The notes: generated by a model from the letters alone, not told the origin. A stretch of DNA of 10,859 bases from Rhodobacter sp. (GCA_013824055.1 PNNE01000223.1:1-10859); one strand, 5' to 3'. Shown: positions 1 to 6,217, numbered from the stretch's first letter. A program made the numbers and translations.

Positions 1-293
1 AAATGGCGGTCTACTTCGCCCGTCCGGTGCTGCAGATGATCCTGAAGCAGCCCTTCACCGTGGCCAACGTGGAAGGCCAGTTCGACGTCTTTGCCACTGT
101 CGCCGGTGGTGGCCTTTCCGGCCAGGCTGGTGCGGTCAAGCACGGCATCTCGAAGGCGCTGCAGCTGTACGAGCCCGCCCTGCGTGGCGCGCTGAAGGCC
201 GCCGGCTTCCTGACCCGCGACAGCCGCGTCGTCGAACGGAAGAAGTACGGCAAGCCGAAGGCCCGCCGCTCGTTCCAGTTCTCCAAGCGTTAA
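1..293 (+). CDS. rpsI: 30S ribosomal protein S9, C-terminal part (5' end outside window)
   Basis: Small-subunit ribosomal protein S9 (uS9), whose basic C-terminal tail reaches into the decoding centre near P-site tRNA. The visible 96 residues carry the family landmarks: the VYFARP stretch, the GGGLSGQAGAVKHGI segment (the S9 signature, normally GGGxxGQxxAxRxGI), then LRAALK-like sequence, GFLTRDSRVVERKKYG and the very basic end RRSFQFSKR. The frame is open to the window edge, so the first ATG at position 3 is internal and roughly the first 40% of the protein is missing. In most bacteria rpsI follows rplM, which would lie to the left. The TAA stop is followed by two stem-loops, so this looks like the last gene of its operon. 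The identification is secure; only the exact 5' boundary is unknown. Confidence 0.97.
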   Translation, partial: MAVYFARPVLQMILKQPFTVANVEGQFDVFATVAGGGLSGQAGAVKHGISKALQLYEPALRGALKAAGFLTRDSRVVERKKYGKPKARRSFQFSKR

Positions 294-301
294 GGATCAG
301 C

Positions 302-327
302 GCAGGGTGCGCTACAGCGCACCTTGC
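302..327 (+). other. stem-loop just after rpsI
   Basis: Eleven-base-pair stem (302-312 with 317-327, including one G-T wobble) closed by a TACA loop; the core is GGTGCGC/GCGCACC. It starts nine bases after the rpsI stop and has no T-tract, so alone it is not a standard terminator. It may be a 3'-end stabiliser of the ribosomal-protein mRNA or part of a tandem terminator with the next hairpin. Confidence 0.6.
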
Positions 328-333
328 CTTGCC

Positions 334-361
334 AAGGCCCGCCCCAGTGGCGGGCCTTTTG
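334..361 (+). terminator. Rho-independent terminator of rpsI
   Basis: Eight-base-pair perfect stem GGCCCGCC (336-343) with GGCGGGCC (349-356), loop CCAGT, extended by AA/TT pairs and followed by a TTTT run. Position and shape fit an intrinsic terminator for the plus-strand rpsI transcript. Confidence 0.85.
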
Positions 362-373
362 CTTTGCGGGCAC

Positions 374-401
374 AAAAAAAGGGCCGGGAAGAACCCGGCC
401 C
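374..401 (-). terminator. Rho-independent terminator of the DUF1127 gene
   Basis: Read on the minus strand, a perfect eight-base-pair stem GGGCCGGG/CCCGGCCC (394-401 with 381-388) with a TTCTT loop is followed by seven T residues (complement of A374-A380). It lies about 40 nt after the stop of the minus-strand DUF1127 gene and sits back to back with the rpsI terminator, separating the two convergent units. Confidence 0.88.
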
Positions 402-442
402 AGTCAGGGGTAAGAGCGTCAGAGCGCTCGGGGGATTTGGCG

Positions 443-646
443 TCAGGGCTGCCAGAAGGGCTTGGTGCATTCGCGGCGCACCTCCTGCGGATCAAGGCCG
501 ATGTCGCGCAACAGATGCGCGTCCAGGTGGCCAAGGCGCAGGCGCGCGCGGCGGCGGGTGAGCACGGTCAGCAATGCGGTGCGCAGGCGCGCAAGGACCC
601 CGGAGCGGGTGCGCAGCGGCAGGGTGGCGATATGGGTCTGGGGCAT
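443..646 (-). CDS. small Arg-rich DUF1127 protein (YjiS-like)
   Basis: A 67-residue basic protein. Residues 31-67 form the DUF1127 domain: an RRRARLRLGHLD stretch, then HLLRDIGL, then EVRRECTKPFW close to the C-terminus, the usual family ending. DUF1127 proteins studied in Agrobacterium and Rhodobacter (for example CcaF1) have been linked to RNA binding or turnover and to stress or phosphate responses; whether this one does the same is inference. The ATG at 646 is chosen because an AAGGAGG ribosome site (652-658) precedes it by five bases; an in-frame ATG 18 codons upstream has no such site and would add non-family sequence. The gene is divergent from the MocR-type regulator, with only about 90 bp between start codons, and is followed by its own terminator. 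Confidence 0.88.
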   Translation of the reverse strand: MPQTHIATLPLRTRSGVLARLRTALLTVLTRRRARLRLGHLDAHLLRDIGLDPQEVRRECTKPFWQP

Positions 647-648
647 TT

Positions 649-678
649 TTGCCTCCTTCGATTTTGTATTGATACAAT
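649..678 (+). promoter_or_regulatory. possible promoter of the MocR-type gene with palindromic operator
   Basis: TTGCCT (649-654) and TACAAT (673-678) are separated by 18 bases and resemble sigma-70 -35 and -10 boxes for plus-strand transcription. Overlapping the -10 is an inverted repeat, TTGTAT-TG-ATACAA (664-677). The minus-strand promoter of the DUF1127 gene must lie in the same short region, so one bound protein could control both. Seen: the repeat and box-like hexamers. Inferred: that it is an operator, perhaps for the adjacent regulator itself. Confidence 0.45.
652..658 (-). promoter_or_regulatory. Shine-Dalgarno site of the DUF1127 gene
   Basis: AAGGAGG on the minus strand, five bases before the ATG at 646. 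It decides the start in favour of the 67-residue product over the longer frame beginning at 700. Confidence 0.8.
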
Positions 679-738
679 AGGCCTGTTTCGGTAGGAACAA
701 TGTAATGTCTCCCCCGAATGAGTCGCCAGAGGATTATT

Positions 739-2202
739 GTGACTGATACAACTTGGGCGCCCGATCTGACTCAATTCCCCGGTCCGAAGTATCTGGCGCT
801 GTCGCGCGCGCTGCGGGATGCCATCCGCGCCGGGGATCTGCCGGCCAGTTCGCAGCTGCCGACTGTGCGCGATCTGGCGTGGAGGCTGCACTTGACGCCC
901 GGCACTGTGGCTCGCGCCTACCAGCTGGCGACGCAAGAGGGGCTGCTGGCGGCCACTGTCGGACGTGGGACCTTTGTTGCGGCACAATCGCCGCGCCTTG
1001 GCCCGACACAGGCATTGTACACCGAGCGGGTGACCGGCGGGACGACCGGGCTGGTTGATTTCCGCCCGCCGCAGGTGCCGGAAATCGGCCAGGCAGAGGC
1101 CTTCCGTGCCGCCCTGCTGGACATGGCCGAGACGACGGGACAGGGCTGGCTCGACTACACCAGCCAGATGGGCGAGGCCGCCTTGCGGGCCGAGATCGTG
1201 ACCTGGATGGGCGACCGCATCCTGGGCCCGATCGGACCCGAGGATGTGGCGTTGACCCACGGCGGGCAGAACGCGATCAGCCTGATCTTCGACTGCTGCC
1301 TGCGCGGCGAACGTCCCGTCGTCCTGATCGAGGAACTGGCCTACCCCGGCTTTCGCTACGCCGCCCGCGCGGCGCGGGCCGAAGTGGTGCCGGTCGAGAT
1401 CGACGAGCACGGCATCGTCCCCGGCGCGCTGGAGGCCGCCTGCCGCCGCCACGGCGCGCAGGTCCTGTGCCTGACGACCGAGGCGCAGAACCCCTCCACC
1501 GGGCGGATGCCGGTCAAGCGCCGCCAGGAGATCGCCGAGATCGCGCGGCGCTATGACCTGCAGATCCTGGAAGACGACTGCTATTCGGTCGCCGAAAGCG
1601 ACATCCCCTCCCTGCGCGCGCTGGCTCCGGAACGGGTCTGGCTGGTGGGATCGGTGTCCAAGACGATCTCGGCGGCGCTGCGGTTCGGCTATGTGATCTG
1701 TCCGGCGGGCATGGGCGAGGCGGGACGGCTGACCGCGCAGCACGGCTTCTTCGCGCTGTCGCGCCCGGTGGCCGACCTGATGCTGCACCTGTTCCGGAGC
1801 GGGGCCGCGCAGCGGATTCGCATGGAGGTCCAGGCCGAATTCGCCGCCCGCCTGCAGACCCTGGTCAACCGCCTGGGCGCCTATGACCTGGGCTGGCAGC
1901 CGGGCGTGCCCTTCGTCTGGCTGCGTCTGCCGATCGGCTGGCGCGCCTCGGCCTTCGTGCGCGCCGCCGAGGCCCGCGGGGTTCTGGTCCGGTCGGCCGA
2001 CGAATACGCCCTGGTCCACGGTCGCGCGCCCAACGCAGTCCGTCTCGCCATCGCGGCCAACCTGCCGCGCGACGTGTTCGAGGCGGCGGTGCAGAAGCTT
2101 TCCGACCTTCTGGCACGTCCGCCTCGGACCTGTCCGTGTAGGGAAATCCCGACCTGTTGCATTTGGGACTCGCTCACGCGGAATGGCCAAAGTGTGAGTT
2201 GA
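739..2202 (+). CDS. MocR-family regulator: GntR winged helix fused to aminotransferase-like domain
   Basis: PLP-binding transcription regulator of about 487 residues. Residues 15-80 form a GntR-type winged helix (LPTVRDLAWRLHLTPGTVARAY, then the wing GLLAATVGRGTFV). The rest is a fold-type I aminotransferase domain with the expected PLP contacts: Asn251 in the NPSTGRMP motif, Asp279/Asp280 in EDDCY, and Lys308 in SVSK for the Schiff base. MocR proteins sense amino-acid-like or vitamin B6-related ligands; the ligand here cannot be read from sequence. Start: the longer frame opens with ATG at 718, but that codon has no ribosome site, while GTG at 739 follows AGAGGA (728-733) by five bases, so GTG is preferred. 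The last 25-30 residues contain CPC and CC pairs and do not look like normal family sequence. Divergent from the DUF1127 gene, as with E. coli yjiR/yjiS. Confidence 0.9.
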   Translation: MTDTTWAPDLTQFPGPKYLALSRALRDAIRAGDLPASSQLPTVRDLAWRLHLTPGTVARAYQLATQEGLLAATVGRGTFVAAQSPRLGPTQALYTERVTGGTTGLVDFRPPQVPEIGQAEAFRAALLDMAETTGQGWLDYTSQMGEAALRAEIVTWMGDRILGPIGPEDVALTHGGQNAISLIFDCCLRGERPVVLIEELAYPGFRYAARAARAEVVPVEIDEHGIVPGALEAACRRHGAQVLCLTTEAQNPSTGRMPVKRRQEIAEIARRYDLQILEDDCYSVAESDIPSLRALAPERVWLVGSVSKTISAALRFGYVICPAGMGEAGRLTAQHGFFALSRPVADLMLHLFRSGAAQRIRMEVQAEFAARLQTLVNRLGAYDLGWQPGVPFVWLRLPIGWRASAFVRAAEARGVLVRSADEYALVHGRAPNAVRLAIAANLPRDVFEAAVQKLSDLLARPPRTCPCREIPTCCIWDSLTRNGQSVS

Positions 2203-2262
2203 CCGCAGCGCAAGCCCTGCCTCACAGTCCGCACACGAGCAGTAAAAAAGAGAGCCCGAAAA

Positions 2263-2523
2263 ATGGGACTTCAACATGCATTCCACGCGCCGCACGGCGG
2301 CGCGGATTTTCTTGGTTGGCGCAAGACCCGTCAGGGTGCCACGGAAATCGTCTATGACGACGGCGTCGCCCGCCGCATGATCTGGCGCGTTGCCTCCAAC
2401 GATCCATCCGAAGCCCGCATTGCCGAAGCGCTGCGCGTCGCGGTGGGGTCGATTCGCGTCGTGCCCACGCTGTATGACGAGCTGAAGAAACGGGCGATCG
2501 CCATCGAGCGGGTTGCGGGCTGA
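2263..2523 (+). CDS. 86-residue protein of unknown function
   Basis: I do not recognise this protein. It has 86 residues, no signal peptide or membrane segment, and a mixed charged sequence: an N-terminal part rich in His and Gly (HAFHAPHGGADFLGW), a middle part with EIVYDDGVARRMIW that reads like beta strands, and an amphipathic, probably helical C-terminal part ending in LKKRAIAIERVAG. Third codon positions favour G or C as strongly as in neighbouring genes, which supports real coding. The ribosome site before the ATG is weak (a purine-rich AAAAAAGAGAG about eight bases upstream). It lies alone between the MocR-type gene and the ABC importer, about 145 bp before the first permease start. 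It might be a small cytosolic accessory protein, but nothing ties it to transport. Confidence 0.6.
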   Translation: MGLQHAFHAPHGGADFLGWRKTRQGATEIVYDDGVARRMIWRVASNDPSEARIAEALRVAVGSIRVVPTLYDELKKRAIAIERVAG

Positions 2524-2592
2524 CCGGACCGATGGTCACCGCCCGCGGTTCGTGCCGCCACAGCTTGATTTTCCTCCGGTTTGATGGCCCTC

Positions 2593-2630
2593 TTGCCTAT
2601 CGTCAGGCGTTCGGGCTAATTTGATCAAAT
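2593..2630 (+). promoter_or_regulatory. possible promoter with perfect 12-bp palindrome ahead of the ABC operon
   Basis: TTGCCT (2593-2598) and TAATTT (2617-2622) are 18 bases apart, a fair sigma-70 match. The -10 overlaps a perfect 12-bp palindrome, ATTTGATCAAAT (2619-2630), well placed for a repressor dimer over the -10 and start point. Transcription would begin near 2630, giving a leader of about 38 nt before the ATG at 2668. The palindrome is directly visible; its role is inferred. Confidence 0.45.
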
Positions 2631-2667
2631 GGCAAGGCTGCCGGAGTGCAGTCGGACAGGGGGAATG

Positions 2668-3531
2668 ATGGCGCAAACGCCGCGATCCGAGGCCAGGACA
2701 GGCCTCAAGCTGATCTCGCCGACCGCAATCTATGTGATTCTGCTGCTGGCAGTGCCGCTGGCAACCGTGCTGGTCTATTCGGTGATGACCGGCGGACGGG
2801 GCATCGTCTCCTTTCCCCTGACCTTCGAGAATTACGCCGAGCTGTGGTCGAAGTCGGTCTACGGCTACATCATGCTGAAGTCGCTGCTGGTTGCACTGGT
2901 GGTGACCGCCGCCACCGTGATCCTGGCCTACCCGGTCGCCTATTTCGTCAGCTTCCACGTCAAGCCGGAACGCAAGAGCCTGTGGCTCTTTCTGATCACC
3001 ATCCCGTTCTGGACCAGCTACATCATCCGCGTCAGCCTGTGGTTCGTGATCCTGGGCTTCGGTGGGGTGCTTGACTCCACCCTTGCCGTCGTCGGGCTGC
3101 AACCGCTGAACCTTGCCAGCTACTCGATCCTGTCGATCATCATCGTGCTGGCCCACGCCTATGCCCCCTTTGCGGTGCTGCCGATCTTCGTCAGCCTGGA
3201 AAAGGTCGACCGCTCGCTGCTGGAGGCCGGCCAGGACCTCGGCGAAAGCCGCTGGGTCACCTTCCTGCGCGTCACGCTGCCCTTGTCGATGCCCGGCGTG
3301 ATCGCTGCCGCACTGATCGTCTTCATCCCCACGGTGGGTGACTACGTGACGCCGGAGCTGGTCGGCGACGGCAAGGAACCGATGATCGCCAACCTGATCG
3401 AGACGCAGCTGCTGAAGCTGCAGAACTTCCCGCAAGGCTCGGCCTTCGCGGTGGCCTCGATGCTGATGGTGGGGATCGTCTCGGTCGCCTTCGTGCTGTG
3501 GAACCGTCGCTTCATCGGGGGGTCGAAATGA
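2668..3531 (+). CDS. ABC importer permease, PotB/PotH type (polyamine family)
   Basis: Inner-membrane subunit of an ABC importer related to the spermidine/putrescine systems, 287 residues. A hydrophobic helix at about 17-39 is followed by further segments (about 69-96, 104-130, 152-176, 208-222, 258-278). The cytoplasmic EAA loop that docks on the ATPase is at 186-211 (EAGQDLGESRW, then LPLSMPG). The segment PTVGDYVTPELVGDG at 221-235 is typical of the PotB branch. Start: an in-frame ATG at 2629 lies inside the operator-like palindrome and has no ribosome site; ATGs at 2665 and 2668 follow AGGGGG (2658-2663), and 2668 has the better spacing. The stop overlaps the next start (ATGA), so the two permeases are translationally coupled. 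The solute may be a polyamine, but related systems carry other small cations or organic acids. Confidence 0.92.
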   Translation: MAQTPRSEARTGLKLISPTAIYVILLLAVPLATVLVYSVMTGGRGIVSFPLTFENYAELWSKSVYGYIMLKSLLVALVVTAATVILAYPVAYFVSFHVKPERKSLWLFLITIPFWTSYIIRVSLWFVILGFGGVLDSTLAVVGLQPLNLASYSILSIIIVLAHAYAPFAVLPIFVSLEKVDRSLLEAGQDLGESRWVTFLRVTLPLSMPGVIAAALIVFIPTVGDYVTPELVGDGKEPMIANLIETQLLKLQNFPQGSAFAVASMLMVGIVSVAFVLWNRRFIGGSK

Positions 3532-4337
3532 AGAAGGCACCCGGCTTGCGCAGCTACACGCTGTTCTACCTGCTGTTCCTTTACGGTCCGATCCTGCTGC
3601 TGCCGATCTTCGCCTTCAACGACAGCCGGGTCGTCGCCTTCCCGCTGCAAGGCTTCACCACCGGCTGGTTCGCCGAGATGGCCGCCGACCAGAACCTGCG
3701 CAATGCCGCGAAGAACAGCCTGATCATTGCGCTGTCGGTCGCCACGATCTCGACCGTGCTTGGCATCTTCGCGGCCCGCGCCAGCGTTCGCTACCGCTTC
3801 CCCGGCAAGGGGCCGCTGATGAGCATGATCATGCTGCCGCTCGTTCTGCCCGAGATGATCGTGGCAATGGCGCTGCTGGTCGTGCTTCTGTCGATCGGCA
3901 TCCCGCTGTCGCTGTTCACGGTGATCCTGGGCCAGACCCTGATCTGCACCCCCTTCGCGGTGGCGATCCTGACCTCGGCTTTCCAGAGCCTTGACCGCTC
4001 GCTGGAAGAGGCGGCGCTGGACTTGGGTGAAACCCCCTGGTCGACCTTCCGCCTGATCATCCTGCCGCTGGTGATGCCGGGCATTCTTGCCAGCTTCCTG
4101 ATCTGCTTCACCATCTCGTTCGACGAATTCATCATCGCCAACTTCCTGGGGTCCGGTCAGCCGATCCTGTCGGTCTACATCTTCGGCCAGTTCCGTTTTC
4201 CCGCGAAAGTGCCGTCGATGCTGGCACTGGGGACGCTGCTGGTCCTCTTGTCGATCATCCTGCTCGGCTTTGCCGAGTACATGCGCCGCCGTGGCATCGC
4301 CAAGGCCGGTGGCAAAGTTTCCGGAGGCTTCCTGTGA
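3528..4337 (+). CDS. ABC importer permease, PotC/PotI type (polyamine family)
   Basis: Second inner-membrane subunit of the same importer, 269 residues, matching the usual size of PotC-like permeases. The N-terminal helix is at about 10-30, followed by the NDS motif (31-33) seen in this branch (FNDSRVVAFPLQGFTTGWF). The EAA loop is at 161-186 (EAALDLGETPW, then ILPLVMPGI) and is followed by FTISFDEFIIANFLGS, a strong PotC/PotI hallmark. Start: ATG at 3528 overlaps the upstream TGA by four bases and has GGGGGG five bases before it; the frame is open upstream to 3498 but that part lies inside the preceding gene. The stop codon overlaps the GTG start of the ATPase gene, so all three subunits are coupled. 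Confidence 0.93.
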   Translation: MKKAPGLRSYTLFYLLFLYGPILLLPIFAFNDSRVVAFPLQGFTTGWFAEMAADQNLRNAAKNSLIIALSVATISTVLGIFAARASVRYRFPGKGPLMSMIMLPLVLPEMIVAMALLVVLLSIGIPLSLFTVILGQTLICTPFAVAILTSAFQSLDRSLEEAALDLGETPWSTFRLIILPLVMPGILASFLICFTISFDEFIIANFLGSGQPILSVYIFGQFRFPAKVPSMLALGTLLVLLSIILLGFAEYMRRRGIAKAGGKVSGGFL

Positions 4338-5434
4338 CCGCAACCGACGACCGCCCGACGATGATCGAGTTCAAGGACGTCCACAAATACTACGGCGATT
4401 ACCACGCCTTGCGCGGGATCAACGGCACCATCAAGGCGGGCGAGTTCTTCTCGCTGCTGGGTCCCTCGGGCTGCGGCAAGACCACGCTCTTGCGCACCAT
4501 CGCGGGATTCGAGGACATCTCCTCGGGCGTGATCATGATCGACGGCAAGGACATGGCCGATGTGGCCGCGAACGTCCGGCCGACGAACATGGTGTTCCAG
4601 TCCTACGCGATCTTCCCGCACATGAGCGTCGAGGAAAACGTGGGCTTCGGCCTGCGCAAGGACCCGCGGTCGAAGGAGGACAAGGCCAGGGCCGTCGCCG
4701 AGGCGCTGGAGCAGGTCGGCCTCAAGGGCTTTGGCAAGCGTGCCGCCCATGCGCTGTCGGGCGGCCAGCGGCAGCGGGTGGCGCTGGCGCGGGCGCTGAT
4801 CCTGAAGCCCAAGGTGCTGTTGCTGGACGAACCCCTCTCTGCGCTGGACAAGAAGATGCGCGAGCATATGCAGGTCGAACTGATCAAGTTGCAGCGGCAG
4901 GTCGGCATCACCTTCATCCTGGTGACGCATGACCAGGAAGAGGCGCTGGTCATGTCCGACCGCATCGCGGTGATGTTCGAGGGCGAGATCGCCCAGCTGG
5001 CCGACCCCGAAACCCTGTATCGTCGCCCGGCGACACGGAAGGTCGCGGATTTCATCGGCACGATGAACTTCATCCCGGCAAGCATCCTGTCCGAGGCGGG
5101 CGACAAGGTCGAGGTCGAGGCCAAGGGCTTGGGCCGCGTCGCCCTCGATATCGCGCAAGCCCCCGAGAAGACTGGAGAAACTCCGGTTGTGGGTCTGCGC
5201 CCCGAGACGTTGACGCTGCTTTACGATGACCAGAAGGCGCCCGAGCGCGAAACCGACGGGGTGATCGACGAGGTGATCTACTTCGGCGACATGACCTATT
5301 ACGACGTCTACCTGGGCGGCACCGATGTCGAGGTGCGCCTGTCGATGCGCAACGTCCCCGGCCGCCCGGTCCTGGACGTCGGCGACAGGGTCCGCGTCGC
5401 CTGGAGCCCGTCGGCGCTGGTCCTTTTCCGCTAG
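4334..5434 (+). CDS. ABC importer ATP-binding protein, PotA type
   Basis: Cytoplasmic ATPase that drives the importer encoded just upstream, 366 residues. All nucleotide-binding elements are intact: Walker A GPSGCGKTT (43-51), Q-loop Gln89, signature LSGGQRQR (141-148), Walker B VLLLDEP (161-167), D-loop SALD (169-172) and switch His199 in VTHDQEEA. After about residue 235 comes a C-terminal TOBE-like beta region (GLRPETLTLL, then VIYFGDMTYYDVYL), as in PotA and related CUT1-type ATPases; such domains often regulate transport. Start: GTG at 4334 overlaps the permease stop (GTGA) and has GGAGG six bases upstream. The gene is last in the operon. It is clearly in the spermidine/putrescine ATPase family, but substrate assignment from an ATPase is weak. 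Confidence 0.95.
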   Translation: MTATDDRPTMIEFKDVHKYYGDYHALRGINGTIKAGEFFSLLGPSGCGKTTLLRTIAGFEDISSGVIMIDGKDMADVAANVRPTNMVFQSYAIFPHMSVEENVGFGLRKDPRSKEDKARAVAEALEQVGLKGFGKRAAHALSGGQRQRVALARALILKPKVLLLDEPLSALDKKMREHMQVELIKLQRQVGITFILVTHDQEEALVMSDRIAVMFEGEIAQLADPETLYRRPATRKVADFIGTMNFIPASILSEAGDKVEVEAKGLGRVALDIAQAPEKTGETPVVGLRPETLTLLYDDQKAPERETDGVIDEVIYFGDMTYYDVYLGGTDVEVRLSMRNVPGRPVLDVGDRVRVAWSPSALVLFR

Positions 5435-5438
5435 GAAT

Positions 5439-5488
5439 GCCCGCCCCGGGCCTGACCCGGGGCGCCCGCCCCGGGCCTGACCCGGGGC
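5439..5488. repeat. two exact tandem 25-bp copies of a GC-rich hairpin
   Basis: Copies at 5439-5463 and 5464-5488 are identical and directly abutting. Each holds a perfect eight-base-pair stem, GCCCCGGG/CCCGGGGC (5443-5450 with 5456-5463; 5468-5475 with 5481-5488), around a CCTGA loop. They start four bases after the ATPase stop. The sequence resembles the dispersed CCCGGG palindromes common between genes in alphaproteobacteria. There is no T-tract, so they could act as an mRNA 3' stabiliser or a transcription roadblock rather than as an intrinsic terminator. Confidence 0.85.
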
Positions 5489-5489
5489 C

Positions 5490-5509
5490 TCCTTCCGCCA
5501 CCGGAAGGA
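5490..5509. other. third hairpin following the tandem repeats
   Basis: Perfect eight-base-pair stem TCCTTCCG/CGGAAGGA with a CCAC loop, one base after the second 25-bp copy. No T-tract follows. With the two copies before it, it makes three consecutive stem-loops at the 3' end of the ABC operon, where the converging minus-strand operon also ends. The remaining bases to 5605 hold only weak short inverted repeats. Confidence 0.65.
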
Positions 5510-5582
5510 CCTTGGATCTGGCCGGGTCAAGAAACCCCTGGCGTCCGCGGCCAAGCCCTTGGTTTCCTGCGAGTGCCGCCGT

Positions 5583-5599
5583 GTGTCCACCCTGGACAC
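5583..5599 (-). other. 17-bp inverted repeat just after the TetR gene
   Basis: GTGTCCA-CCC-TGGACAC, a seven-base-pair perfect stem with a three-base spacer, begins six bases after the tetR-type stop on the minus strand. It could fold as a terminator stem, though no T-tract follows, or serve as a binding site. Function undecided. Confidence 0.45.
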
Positions 5600-5605
5600 C
5601 CCGCC

Positions 5606-6217
5606 TCACCGATCCGGCGACAACAGCCCCAGCCCGCGCAGATAGATCCCGATCCCGGTTTCCAGCAGGTCCTCCGCCGGCCAGGGCTGCGGGCCGCCAT
5701 TGCCGCGCAGGAACAGCTCCACCACCCCGTGAGAGACCGCCCAGACATGCGCCGACACCATGCTGGCGGGCGGGCGCCGCGCCTCGGGCAGTGCCTTCAC
5801 CAGGCTTTCCGCCGCCCGGTCCATCGTCGCCCGCGCCTTGCCCGCGACCGAGGCAAGGTCCGGGTGTTGCCCCGGCTGCAGCCCGCTTTCGAACATGGCC
5901 TGGTAATGCCCCGGATACTTCCGGGCAAAGGCGAGATAGGCCCGCCCCGTCGCCTCGAAAGCGGCCAGCGGGGACGGCCGCCCCTCGTCATAGGCATATT
6001 CCAGCAGGGCCGCGAAGATGTCGAACCCCTGCCGCGCGACCTCGGCCAGCAGGTCATCCCGCCCCGCGAAATGCCGGTAGACCGCCGCCGGGGTCACATC
6101 CGCCGCCTTTGCCGCCTCGGACAGGGTGAACCCTTGCGGACCCTTTTCGGCGATCAAGGCCAAAGCCGCCTCGACCAGGGCCTGCCGGAGGTTGCCGTGA
6201 TGATAGCCGCGCTTCAT
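5606..6217 (-). CDS. TetR/AcrR-family transcription regulator
   Basis: DNA-binding repressor-type protein of 203 residues, the usual TetR length. The N-terminal DNA-binding domain covers about 1-55, with the helix-turn-helix at 31-51 (TLSEAAKAADVTPAAVYRHF). The preceding YHHGNLRQALVEAALALIAEKG motif and the ligand-domain segment AYLAFARKYPGHYQAMF (93-109) fit the subgroup with a WHG-type C-terminal domain. The frame is open far upstream but that part lies inside the polyphosphate kinase gene; the ATG at 6217 gives the family N-terminus, follows GGAAGGG, and shares one base with the upstream stop (TGATG). The coupling implies co-expression with PPK2 and perhaps autoregulation of this operon. 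The ligand is unknown. Confidence 0.92.
   Translation of the reverse strand: MKRGYHHGNLRQALVEAALALIAEKGPQGFTLSEAAKAADVTPAAVYRHFAGRDDLLAEVARQGFDIFAALLEYAYDEGRPSPLAAFEATGRAYLAFARKYPGHYQAMFESGLQPGQHPDLASVAGKARATMDRAAESLVKALPEARRPPASMVSAHVWAVSHGVVELFLRGNGGPQPWPAEDLLETGIGIYLRGLGLLSPDR

Noticed and set aside
402..442. CcsR-type small RNAs after the DUF1127 gene, as known for ccaF1 in Rhodobacter
   Set aside because: No CCTCCTCCC loop motif is present; only about 40 nt separate the stop from a simple terminator.
568..2295. A 575-codon open frame antisense to the MocR-type gene
   Set aside because: It is the mirror of a G/C-rich coding frame: low-complexity His/Arg/Gln/Gly composition, no recognisable domain, and the plus strand carries intact PLP motifs. 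The same applies to long mirror frames at 2536-3540, 3342-4343 and 4175-5599 (minus) and 7103-8089 and 8109-8990 (plus).
2619..2630. FNR box in front of the ABC operon
   Set aside because: FNR-type sites read TTGAT-N4-ATCAA; here the half-sites overlap as TTGATCAA without the four-base spacer.
5439..5509. CRISPR array
   Set aside because: Only two repeats, directly abutting with no spacer between them, and no cas genes nearby.
5439..5509. Standard Rho-independent terminator for the ABC operon
   Set aside because: The stems are strong but none is followed by a T-tract on either strand, so I annotate them as repeats and hairpins only.
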